Position numbers and translations under genes: made by a program. Below the pieces are notes generated by a model. It was not told the origin of the DNA. It ran no database searches and saw only the letters and a program-made list of their open reading frames with translations. This document shows positions 14,893-22,895 of a stretch of DNA of 30,860 bases, piece by piece (positions within the stretch are counted from its first letter, which is position 1; every line of letters begins with the position of its first letter). This stretch comes from JAITWN01 sp964546765 (GTDB lineage: Bacteria > Pseudomonadota > Gammaproteobacteria > SZUA-140): the NCBI GenBank assembly GCA_964546765.1, contig CAZJKV010000014.1, forward strand, positions 1 to 30,860, in the 5' to 3' direction.

Positions 14893-17800
14893 ATGGTGTA
14901 TAGCAGCATCCTCCCAGTTCATCCCGTTGTCCGGCATGTCGCGCTGGCCGTCGTGCTGCTGCAGGCCCTGGCTGCGTGCGGCGGCGGTTCCGGTTCGGCC
15001 AGCCCGTCCGTCCCGATCGCGCAGTCCGGGATCGTCGTCACCGTGCAGAACAGGCCTGTCGCCGGGCAGTTCCTTGCCGTGATACCCGCTGGCGTCACGC
15101 CGGAGTTCCGGATCGTCAGGAATGGCGAGATGGGCGTCGCGGAGGTCACCGATCCCCTTGCCGGTGAATTCATCTATCAGCCGAACGCGGACATCGTCGG
15201 GGGAGACTCCTTCACCTTCCGTGTCAACGATTCGAACGAGGCCTCGATCACGGTCATGATCGTGGAGAACCTCGCGCCTGTGCTCACATCGATTCCAGGC
15301 GGCGATCCAGCGATTGTCGCGGACAACCCGCTGGCCTTCACGGTCTCCGCCAGCGACGACCCGAGGTGGTCGCTCCCGGCCATCAGCGCATCGGGCTTGC
15401 CCGGCGACGCGGCCTTCGAAGCGGCCTCTGTCGATCAGGATGCCGGGATCGTCACGTTCAGCTTCAGCTGGACTCCGACTGCCGCGGACGTCGCGGGAAG
15501 TCCCCACGCGGTGACCTTTACCGCGATTGACGGCGTCGACCCCGATCTGACGAGCAGCTTGACCGTCACCATCTCGGTCACGCCGAACCAGGCGCCGGTG
15601 CTGGCGACGATCGGAGACAGGGCCGTGGCGGCAGGCGACCTGCTGACGTTCGTCGTGTCCGCGAGCGATCTGGACGGGCCAGCGCCGCTGACGCTCAGCG
15701 TGTCGGGATTGCCCGGCGGCGCCGGCTTCGACGACGAGGGCGATGGCGCAGGGACCTTCAGCTGGATCCCGACCGGCGCGGACGTCGGCGCCAGCCCGCA
15801 TGCGGTCACCTTTACCGCGACTGATGGCGCCGGCAACAGTGGCAGCGAGACCATCAACATCAGCGTGTCACCCCAGAACCAGCCGCCGGTGCTGGACCCG
15901 ATCGGCGATCGGACGGTCACCGCGGAAAATCCGCTGACATTCTCCGTATCCGCCAGCGACCCGGACGGGCCCGCACCGCTGACGCTCAGCGCCTCCGGGC
16001 TTCCGAGCGGATCGAGCTTTATCGACAACGGCAACGGTAACGGGACCTTTGCCTGGACACCGACCGGCGCGGACGTCGGCGCCAGTCCTCATGAGGTCAC
16101 CTTTATCGCGACCGACGGCGGTGGCCTGACAGACAGCGTGACCATCGACATCACGGTCGAGCCCAATCAAGCGCCGATACTGGCCTCGATCGGTGATCAG
16201 ACGGTCACCGCGGAAAATCCGCTGTCCTTCACCATATCCGCCAGCGACCCGGACGGGCCCGCACCGCTGACGCTCAGCGCCTCCGGGCTTCCGAGCGGAT
16301 CGAGCTTTATCGACAACGGCAACGGTAACGGGACCTTTGCCTGGACACCGACCGGCGCGGACGTCGGCGCCAGTCCTCATGAGGTCACCTTTATCGCGAC
16401 CGACGGCGGTGGCCTGACAGACAGCGTGACCATCGACATCACGGTCGAGCCCAATCAAGCGCCGATACTGGCCTCGATCGGTGATCAGACGGTCACCGCG
16501 GAAAATCCGCTGACCTTCACCATATCCGCCAGCGATCCGGACGGACCGCCGCCGCTCACGCTGACGCATTCGGCGCTACCCACTGGCGCGAGCTTCACCG
16601 ATCATGAAGACGGGACTGGCACCTTCAACTGGACGCCGACCATTTCCCAGATAGCCGGCGGGCCGTATGAGATTACCTTCATCGCGACCGACGGCAATGT
16701 CCCCGGATTGACGGACGATGAAACCATCTCTGTACATGTTTCGATTGCCGACAATTTCAGTGGTGGTGCCGGCAACTGGACGATGGTGGACGATGTCCCC
16801 TCGCCGTCCTCGTCCTGGAGCGTGGTGAACGGCGTCCTGCGCCAGCAGAACAAGGTTGAGAGCGTCAACTCGTTCGACGGGAGTTACCACCGGGGGGCCT
16901 ATGCCTATTACACGAATGGCGCCGGCTTGACCGACTACCGGTTCAGCGTCGATGCGACCTACCTGGCAACACTTCAGGCGAACGACATTGGCGTGATGTT
17001 CCGCTACCAGGACAACAACAACTACTACCGCCTGTCGATGAACGCCCGTTACGGCTTTACCCGCCTCGAGAAAAAGGTCGGCGGTGTGTTCACGCCGCTC
17101 GCGGTGAACGCACGGGGCTATGTCCCGGGTGAACTGATCCGCTTCAATGTGGAAGCCAACGGCAGCCGGATCCAGGTCTGGATCAATGGCGATCCGATGT
17201 TTGCCGTCACCGACGCGAGCCTCGGCTCCGGCACGGTGGCGCTCTATACGCAGGACCAGTCCTCCTTCGACAACGTCGTGATCGAGTCGCCAACCGCGGC
17301 GCCGCTGGTCACGCTGGCCACCCCGCTCGCGCACACCGTTTCGACGACCGACACCCTCTCCGCGAGCGCCGTCGCGACCCAGGTCCCCGCCGGCGGCGTG
17401 GTCGAGTTCCTGCTGAACGGCACGCGCTCGGTCATCGATGGCACCGCCCCCTACAGCGCGATCTTCGACCTGGTCGCGGGCGGTGACCATACCGTCGAGG
17501 CGATCGTGCGCGATGCCGCCAACGTCGAGTTGGCGCGGGATACGAACATCATGGTCGGCGCCCAGGGCGAATATCTCGTCAGCCTCGGCGACAGCATCAC
17601 CAACGGCATCGGCGACCGATTCTCCGCGGATAATCTCTCGCAGAGCGGGCGGGTCGTTGCGGTGCAGGGCTATCAGGCGAATCTTGCCGACCTGCTCGAT
17701 GGCTCGCTGCAGCGCCCGGCGATCGTCTTCAATTCCGGCATCGGCGGCGACCGGACGGCGAACGCGCTGACCCGCGTCGACTCGATCCTGGCACGCCACC

Positions 17801-18678
17801 CGGGCAGCAACCGGGCGCTGGTGCTGCTCGGCACCAACGACGCACTGGCCGGCACGGTCCCGAGCGGCAGCGGCTGCAGCGGCGGTGCGTGCAACGGCAC
17901 CTTCAAGGGTAACCTGCAGTCGCTGATTAACACGCTGAACGGCGCCGGCAAGGACGTCCAGGTGGCCCGCATCCCGCCGGTGTTCGGCTCGAACGCCTCG
18001 GCGACGCCCTATGCGAACCCGCTGGGGGCGACCCCGAACACGACGATCCAGGGCTATAATGACGTCATCAATACCGAATTGAGCGGTCTTGTCGCCGGTC
18101 CGGACCTGTTCCCGTATTTCCTCGGCGCCTCGGTCAACCGCTTCAGCCTCTATACCGACCCGCTGCACCCGAATGCGCTCGGCTATGTCGTGATCGCCCA
18201 CCTGTGGCACAACACGCTGAATCCGGGTGCACCGGTCGCGCTGCCGTTCATCCTGGAAGACCTCGGCCGCTCGACCGTGGCCCCGTATCTGAAGCAGAAC
18301 CTGCTCGAGGTCGGCGACGCCTACTATGTGGACAGGAGCTTCGTGCTGACCGCGATCCCGTCGCTGCTGAACGGCGGTATCTGGCTCCAGACCGCGAATA
18401 ACGATGCCGGCAGCACCGCCGCGAACTACGTCAGCTTCGAGGTCGACCGCCCGGTCACGGTCTATATTGCCTATGACGCCGGGGCGACGGCGCGCCCGAA
18501 CTGGATGAGCGCGTACACGGACACCGGCCAGACGCTCGGGACCGACGATCCGCTGTCGCCGAGCCTCCAGCTGTACAGCCTCGCTTATAATGCCGGCACG
18601 ATCACGCTCGGCGGCAACAGCGCCACCGGCGCCAGTGGGGCCGATTCCCATTATGTCGCGATTGTCGTACCAGACTGA
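14893..18678 (+). CDS. Large lipoprotein with Ig-like repeats and SGNH/GDSL hydrolase domain
   Basis: The protein has 1261 residues. A lipoprotein signal ends in the lipobox LAAC, followed by GGGSGSAS. Residues about 130-620 are five Ig/cadherin-like putative-Ig repeats of about 96 residues (ASGLP...GTFAWTPT...ADVGASPHEVTF). Residues about 620-800 form a jelly-roll domain (SGGAGNWTMVDD to SSFDNVVIE) like those that bind glycans, then one more Ig-like module. From about residue 893 comes an SGNH hydrolase: GDSIT with nucleophile S901, GIGGDRT, LGTNDAL, and DPLH with D1089 and H1092. A C-terminal beta domain of about 125 residues follows. It probably de-esterifies (for example deacetylates) an extracellular glycan at the outer membrane. 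Upstream is the hairpin at 14826; a small exported protein follows after 13 bases. Confidence 0.85.
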   Translation: MVYSSILPVHPVVRHVALAVVLLQALAACGGGSGSASPSVPIAQSGIVVTVQNRPVAGQFLAVIPAGVTPEFRIVRNGEMGVAEVTDPLAGEFIYQPNADIVGGDSFTFRVNDSNEASITVMIVENLAPVLTSIPGGDPAIVADNPLAFTVSASDDPRWSLPAISASGLPGDAAFEAASVDQDAGIVTFSFSWTPTAADVAGSPHAVTFTAIDGVDPDLTSSLTVTISVTPNQAPVLATIGDRAVAAGDLLTFVVSASDLDGPAPLTLSVSGLPGGAGFDDEGDGAGTFSWIPTGADVGASPHAVTFTATDGAGNSGSETINISVSPQNQPPVLDPIGDRTVTAENPLTFSVSASDPDGPAPLTLSASGLPSGSSFIDNGNGNGTFAWTPTGADVGASPHEVTFIATDGGGLTDSVTIDITVEPNQAPILASIGDQTVTAENPLSFTISASDPDGPAPLTLSASGLPSGSSFIDNGNGNGTFAWTPTGADVGASPHEVTFIATDGGGLTDSVTIDITVEPNQAPILASIGDQTVTAENPLTFTISASDPDGPPPLTLTHSALPTGASFTDHEDGTGTFNWTPTISQIAGGPYEITFIATDGNVPGLTDDETISVHVSIADNFSGGAGNWTMVDDVPSPSSSWSVVNGVLRQQNKVESVNSFDGSYHRGAYAYYTNGAGLTDYRFSVDATYLATLQANDIGVMFRYQDNNNYYRLSMNARYGFTRLEKKVGGVFTPLAVNARGYVPGELIRFNVEANGSRIQVWINGDPMFAVTDASLGSGTVALYTQDQSSFDNVVIESPTAAPLVTLATPLAHTVSTTDTLSASAVATQVPAGGVVEFLLNGTRSVIDGTAPYSAIFDLVAGGDHTVEAIVRDAANVELARDTNIMVGAQGEYLVSLGDSITNGIGDRFSADNLSQSGRVVAVQGYQANLADLLDGSLQRPAIVFNSGIGGDRTANALTRVDSILARHPGSNRALVLLGTNDALAGTVPSGSGCSGGACNGTFKGNLQSLINTLNGAGKDVQVARIPPVFGSNASATPYANPLGATPNTTIQGYNDVINTELSGLVAGPDLFPYFLGASVNRFSLYTDPLHPNALGYVVIAHLWHNTLNPGAPVALPFILEDLGRSTVAPYLKQNLLEVGDAYYVDRSFVLTAIPSLLNGGIWLQTANNDAGSTAANYVSFEVDRPVTVYIAYDAGATARPNWMSAYTDTGQTLGTDDPLSPSLQLYSLAYNAGTITLGGNSATGASGADSHYVAIVVPD
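15947..16512 (+). repeat. Near-perfect 288-bp tandem repeat within the Ig-like region
   Basis: Bases 15947-16224 and 16235-16512 appear identical over 278 bases by eye, at a period of 288 bases (96 codons, one Ig-like module). A third, diverged copy begins at 16498 and shares the GCGGAAAATCCGCTG start. The synonymous sites match too, so this is a recent duplication or gene conversion rather than old divergence under selection. Confidence 0.9.
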
Positions 18679-18691
18679 GCGGGCCATCCTG

Positions 18692-19105
18692 ATGAGAAAC
18701 CTGATGACATTACTGATACTGATCCTGTCGATGTCGTCTCTGACCGCGCAGGCGCTGAGCCCGGCGGAGACCGAGGCCGAGGGCGTGCTGCTGCGCTATT
18801 TCGATGCGCTCGGCCAGGGCGATACCCGGACGATGCGCGCCGTGTTGGGCGGTGAGCTGCTCGTGACCGAGTCCGCGCTGCTCGACAATCCGACCTACCC
18901 GGCGTTTCTGGTCGGGAAGTTTGCGGGCGTACGGTTTACGATCAACAGGATCGAGACCCTGAGCGAGACCGAGATCGCGATCGAGGCCTCGATGATCTTC
19001 GGCGAGGACGATGCCGTGACCCGGCGCTACCTGCTGCGCCGGGAGACAACGTCATCCAATGCCCCGGGGCCCTTTCGCATCCATGGCGAACAAAATCCGG
19101 GATAA
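18692..19105 (+). CDS. Small exported protein, possibly NTF2-like
   Basis: The protein has 137 residues from the ATG at 18692, which opens directly on a signal peptide (MRNLMTLLILILSMSSLTAQA, then LS). After it, ETEAEGVLLRYFDALGQGDTRTMRAVLGG looks like the first helix and cone of an NTF2/SnoaL-like fold (a ligand-binding or structural module), followed by strands with ESALLDNPTYPAFLV and ETEIAIEASMIF. That likeness is from pattern only. The gene starts 13 bases after the large lipoprotein and is likely cotranscribed with it, so it may assist it in the periplasm. Function unknown. Confidence 0.65.
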   Translation: MRNLMTLLILILSMSSLTAQALSPAETEAEGVLLRYFDALGQGDTRTMRAVLGGELLVTESALLDNPTYPAFLVGKFAGVRFTINRIETLSETEIAIEASMIFGEDDAVTRRYLLRRETTSSNAPGPFRIHGEQNPG

Positions 19106-19147
19106 CATTGACAGTCACCGTGGGCAGGAAATTATTCTGGAGGATTC

Positions 19148-19981
19148 ATGGTACATTCGGATCCCGGTAGCAATCGAGTGGAGTCTGCCCCTGGGAAGTC
19201 TGTCATCGTTGCGGCACATCCCGACGATGAGGTGGTGTGGTTCAGCTCCGTCATCGAGAAGGTCGATGACATCATCATCTGCTATCGCGACGTGGACTCG
19301 AAGCCGAAATGGACCAAGGGACGCCGGGATAGTCTGGCCGCCTATCCCCTGCCCAATGTATCGTGTCTTGGCATAAAGGAGTCGGAAGTATTCGATTGTG
19401 CGAACTGGGCGGACCCCGTGGTCATGGATTACGGACTCGAAGTCTCGAACAAAATGGGATCGATCGCACGCTACAAGGAAAATTACGCGACCCTGTACAC
19501 TATCCTGGAGGAAAGACTCAAGGGCTACGATACGGTTTATACGCATAACCCCTGGGGCGAATACGGACACGAAGAACATGCCCAGGTATACCGTGTGATT
19601 CGATCCTTGCAGGAGCGACTGCCTTTCCGTTTGTGGTACACGAACTATTTCAGTAATAAATCGATTCACTACATGCAACGCATCCTTGCCGATTCTCCCC
19701 TCGTCAATCGCCCCCTGCCCACCAATCCGATATTCGCGACGAAGGTCATGGAGCTTTACAGGCGCCACAATTGCTGGACCTGGTACGATAATTACATCTG
19801 GCCGGATCAGGAATGCTTCATCCTCGATGAAACGCCGAAAGGCGGTGAGAGGATCGGAAAAACATTGGGGCTGAATTTCGTACAAATCGGACCATCACCA
19901 ATCAGGAGGAGCAAAGCCGTCGCCAGGCTCAAGCACGTGTTGCGACGAACTAAAAAAAGGTTGCGATGGATCGCCTCCTGA
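19148..19981 (+). CDS. PIG-L / LmbE-type de-N-acetylase
   Basis: The protein has 277 residues. A strong GGAGGA precedes the ATG. The zinc-binding motif AAHPDDEVVW (HPDDE) is intact near residue 23, and the second metal/base segment HNPWGEYGHEEHAQVYR supplies the GHxxH-type histidines. These enzymes remove acetyl groups from N-acetylglucosamine-containing substrates. The protein has no signal peptide, so it acts on a cytoplasmic nucleotide- or lipid-linked sugar. The next gene, a glycosyltransferase, overlaps it by 16 bases, suggesting that deacetylation and sugar transfer are consecutive. Base composition is less GC-rich than the operon at 7-13 kb. Confidence 0.88.
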   Translation: MVHSDPGSNRVESAPGKSVIVAAHPDDEVVWFSSVIEKVDDIIICYRDVDSKPKWTKGRRDSLAAYPLPNVSCLGIKESEVFDCANWADPVVMDYGLEVSNKMGSIARYKENYATLYTILEERLKGYDTVYTHNPWGEYGHEEHAQVYRVIRSLQERLPFRLWYTNYFSNKSIHYMQRILADSPLVNRPLPTNPIFATKVMELYRRHNCWTWYDNYIWPDQECFILDETPKGGERIGKTLGLNFVQIGPSPIRRSKAVARLKHVLRRTKKRLRWIAS

Positions 19982-21183
19982 GAAACATCTACCGCGTCTT
20001 GTCTGGCCGCTATTTCCGGGAGATGAGGGAAAGGCAACGCTCTGTGTCGTTGCAGACTACGAGCACCCCGGCCAGGGGTGTTGTGCTTATCGCCTATGTA
20101 CTCGATCCTTTTCTGGTCAAGAAGGGGGAGAAGATCTCGTATGGCCACACCCATCATCACGAGTCGTTGCTGATCGCCCGTGCCTTTCTGTCACTGGGCT
20201 ATGACGTCGACGTCATTGATTACCGTAACCGTGATTTCATCCCATCCCGGTCATATGATTTCTTTGTCTCGGCGAGAACGAATCTGGCGACTATCGCGGA
20301 CAGGCTTAACAAGGACTGCACCGTTATCGCGCATCTGGATACCTCACATTACCTGTTCAATAATCATGCTGCGTATGCACGGACCCTGATGCTCAGGGAC
20401 CGACTCGGCATCGCTTGTCCGAGTATCCGGTTAATCGAGAAGAACTGGGCGATCGAACGCGCGGATTACGGCATCGTCCTCGGCAACGAGGCGACGATGA
20501 GCACCTATCGCTATGCCGGAAAACCGCTTTATCCACTGACCGTGCCATCGCCGCTGACCTTCCCCTTTCCGCAAAAGGATTACGCAGAGTGCCGGCGCCG
20601 ATTCCTGTGGTTCGGCAGCGCTGGCTTCGTGCATAAGGGCCTGGATCTGGTGCTCGAGGCATTCAGCAGGATGCCCGATCTTCACCTTCATGTCTGTGGT
20701 CCGATAGAAAGGGATCGCCGATTCGTCGACGCCTTTCGCACCTGGTTGCTCCATACCCCCAATATCCATACGATAGGCTGGATGGATATCAGCTCGCCTG
20801 AGTTCATTGACCTCATTCGGAACACGGTGGCCCTAGTTTATCCGTCGTGCGCCGAAGGACAGGCCGGCTCGGTGGTGGTATGCCTGCAGGCAGGCTTGAT
20901 TCCGATAGTCAGCAGGGAATCAGGACTGGATATTGGTGATTACGGGATCGTGCTGCAGGACAGCGGCATCGAAGAAATTTGCAGGCAAGTCAAGCGAATC
21001 ACCTCGTTACCGGATGCCGACCTGGAAAAAATGACGAAGGACGCCTGGGAACATGCGCGGGCGACACATGGCGAAGAGTCCTACCTCGCGCAATACCGCA
21101 GGATCATAACTGAAATCATGCACGGCGCTGATGAGACATCCGGCGCCGTCCACTCTGCGCGCCCGCCCGGGCTTCTGCCTTGA
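19966..21183 (+). CDS. Glycosyltransferase (GT4/GT1-like)
   Basis: The protein has 405 residues. The N-terminal lobe carries KISYGHTHHHESLLIARAFLSLGYDVDVIDY, the usual loop-helix for acceptor binding. The C-terminal lobe begins LWFGSAGFVHKGLDLVLEAF and continues with LHLHVCGPIERDRRF and VYPSCAEGQAGSVVVCLQAGLIPIVS, the donor-binding region. In that segment the first glutamate of EX7E is present (AEGQ), but the second position is Q in CLQAG instead of E. This variation occurs in some GT4-like enzymes. The gene starts inside the deacetylase gene (16-base overlap). It is convergent with the minus-strand sulfotransferase gene, with only 18 bases between. Confidence 0.8.
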   Translation: MDRLLRNIYRVLSGRYFREMRERQRSVSLQTTSTPARGVVLIAYVLDPFLVKKGEKISYGHTHHHESLLIARAFLSLGYDVDVIDYRNRDFIPSRSYDFFVSARTNLATIADRLNKDCTVIAHLDTSHYLFNNHAAYARTLMLRDRLGIACPSIRLIEKNWAIERADYGIVLGNEATMSTYRYAGKPLYPLTVPSPLTFPFPQKDYAECRRRFLWFGSAGFVHKGLDLVLEAFSRMPDLHLHVCGPIERDRRFVDAFRTWLLHTPNIHTIGWMDISSPEFIDLIRNTVALVYPSCAEGQAGSVVVCLQAGLIPIVSRESGLDIGDYGIVLQDSGIEEICRQVKRITSLPDADLEKMTKDAWEHARATHGEESYLAQYRRIITEIMHGADETSGAVHSARPPGLLP

Positions 21184-21201
21184 CAGCCCTGCTTCATGGG
21201 C

Positions 21202-22143
21202 TTATCCCAACGGGGCATACCCGATCTGCTGCATCACAGGCCCGAACACCTTTTCTATTTTCCTGATGGTCCCGGGTGGCATTTCCTCCTTCCAGCTATC
21301 GATACTGCCCTTGCGAACGAAATATCCTTTGGAACCTTTCTCTCCAGTGTAAGATTCCGCGCCGTAAGTCTTCTCTTCCCCGCGCATCTCAGTGAAGCCG
21401 GTTCTGCGCACGGCAAGATCGATGAGATCAGGGGTATGAGGAATGCCCAGAAATTCAAGCCCCCTGGCCAGGGTGTCATGCTGATTGCTTTTCAGATCTT
21501 CGTATTTCATGATCATCACCGGCTGACTTTTTGCCCTCGACAGCCAGTTCGTGACCTGTATATCCCAGCGAACAAGATAAGGTTCGAGTTCCCTGATACA
21601 TCCATGCTCCAGCATTTCTTCGATAAAACTGTCAATGGGCCAGTCTTTCCTGCCGGTATCATGGACACAATGATAGTAATACGAAAGAAGGACCGACCGG
21701 GGATCCCGGATCAGGTAGATTGTCCTGGGATACAGCTCTGGAAACAGAGGGGCTTCGTTCCTGAAGAGCCTGGGAGCCGGCAGAGACTTATATCTCTCTA
21801 TCTTGTAATCCGCATTATGGATGGTCGGAATATAGGAGCCAATGTTAGACAGGTTGATCTGATGTTCGCAATCGCGATTGAGTACGATCGCGAACATATA
21901 GGCTGTCCAGGTATTGCCTGATTTGGGATGACCGACGATGAAGGAATCCGATTGCAGCAGATTATTTCTGAATCGGCTTTCCTGATCCAGTTGTCTCTGA
22001 TGAATATGCAGCCATTGCCTGACATTCCTCGGGAGATACGATTTGATCGTATTTGCAAGCTTCTCGTACATAATGCTTCTGCTCCATCCGTAACCCGGCG
22101 CGGAAGCTACCATATTTTCCATGGCGCCTTGCCGGTACCCCAT
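21202..22143 (-). CDS. PAPS-dependent sulfotransferase
   Basis: The protein has 313 residues from the ATG at 22143. This is a classic Sulfotransfer_1 protein: SFIVGHPKSGNTWTAYMFA is the 5'-phosphosulfate loop, TIYLIRDPRSVLLSYYYH the 3'-phosphate site, and VRKGSIDSWKEEM the C-terminal PAPS motif. Expected role: sulfation of a glycan. The start at 22143 is preceded by GGAGGAG but lies inside the end of rfbF (37-base overlap). An alternative ATG at 22071 with GGAG ten bases upstream would remove the overlap and 24 residues of no clear family likeness. This is the least GC-rich gene of the window (25 of 60 bases are G or C in 21781-21840), suggesting transfer from another source. Confidence 0.87.
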   Translation of the reverse strand: MGYRQGAMENMVASAPGYGWSRSIMYEKLANTIKSYLPRNVRQWLHIHQRQLDQESRFRNNLLQSDSFIVGHPKSGNTWTAYMFAIVLNRDCEHQINLSNIGSYIPTIHNADYKIERYKSLPAPRLFRNEAPLFPELYPRTIYLIRDPRSVLLSYYYHCVHDTGRKDWPIDSFIEEMLEHGCIRELEPYLVRWDIQVTNWLSRAKSQPVMIMKYEDLKSNQHDTLARGLEFLGIPHTPDLIDLAVRRTGFTEMRGEEKTYGAESYTGEKGSKGYFVRKGSIDSWKEEMPPGTIRKIEKVFGPVMQQIGYAPLG

Positions 22144-22874
22144 AACTCCTCCAGGCGGGCCTTGTCGCGCTGCGTATCCATGGCGTACCAGAAGCCGTCA
22201 TGGCGATAGGCCGAGACGTTGTGTTCTGCCGTCAGGCGCTGCAACGGCTCACGCTCCCACATGACCTGATCGTTCGCGATATAGTCGATCACCTTCGGCG
22301 ATAGCACGAAAAACCCGCCGTTGATCCATCCGCCCTCATGGGGCTTCTCCTCGAAGCTCTTGATGATGGACCTGTCGTCAAAATCGAGCGCGCCGAAACG
22401 GTTGGGCGGCTGCACGGTCGTGAGCGTGGCCAGGGTGCCCTGCTTCCGGTGGAACTCGACCAGCTTGCCGATATCGATGTCGCTGATCCCGTCGCCATAG
22501 GTAAAGCAGAAGTCCTCGTCGCCGATGTGGTCACGGACCCTCTTCAGGCGCCCGCCGGTGCCGGAATCGTCCCCGGTGTCGACCAGCGTCACGCGCCATG
22601 GCTCTGTGCCGTTCTCGTGCATCTCCATCCGGTTGTGCTCCAGATCGAAGGTCACATCGGACATGTGAAGGACGTAGTTCGCGAAATACTCCTTGATGAC
22701 GTAACCCTTGTAGCCGCAACAGATGATGAAATCATGCATCCCGTACGCGGAATATATTTTCATGATGTGCCACAGGATCGGCTTGCCGCCGATCTCCACC
22801 ATCGGCTTGGGCTTGAGCTGGGTTTCTTCGCTGATGCGGGTGCCAAGGCCACCGGCCAGTATCACGACCTTCAT
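22107..22874 (-). CDS. rfbF: Glucose-1-phosphate cytidylyltransferase
   Basis: The protein has 255 residues, the usual length for RfbF/DdhA. The nucleotidyltransferase signature VVILAGGLGTRISEETQLKP is at the N-terminus, followed by KPMVEIGGKPILWHIMKIY. YGDGISDIDI carries the metal-binding aspartates and FEEKPHEGGWINGGFFVL the sugar-phosphate site; the ISEET and GWINGGFF wording is typical of CDP-glucose rather than dTDP-glucose enzymes. It makes CDP-glucose from CTP and glucose-1-phosphate, the entry to CDP-linked 3,6-dideoxy and branched sugars. The next steps (rfbG, rfbH) are not recognised in the window. Second gene of the minus-strand operon, 21 bases after the ABC exporter. Confidence 0.9.
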   Translation of the reverse strand: MKVVILAGGLGTRISEETQLKPKPMVEIGGKPILWHIMKIYSAYGMHDFIICCGYKGYVIKEYFANYVLHMSDVTFDLEHNRMEMHENGTEPWRVTLVDTGDDSGTGGRLKRVRDHIGDEDFCFTYGDGISDIDIGKLVEFHRKQGTLATLTTVQPPNRFGALDFDDRSIIKSFEEKPHEGGWINGGFFVLSPKVIDYIANDQVMWEREPLQRLTAEHNVSAYRHDGFWYAMDTQRDKARLEELWGTGKAPWKIW

Positions 22875-22895
22875 TGACTATCCCCTGGGTCCGTC

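Noticed and set aside
13482..14909. Long minus-strand open frame (475 codons) antisense to the coiled-coil/FGE gene
   Set aside because: It mirrors the repeated codons of the plus-strand gene, has arginine/glycine-rich low-complexity sequence and no start signal. The plus-strand gene has a signal peptide, a ribosome-binding site and clear domains.
15922..16512. CRISPR-like or mobile repeat
   Set aside because: The 288-base period equals one 96-codon Ig-like module in frame inside a gene; there are no spacers or transposase.
16576..18687. 703-codon minus-strand open frame antisense to the SGNH lipoprotein
   Set aside because: Shadow frame of a GC-rich gene: arginine-rich, no domain likeness. 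The plus strand has intact catalytic motifs.
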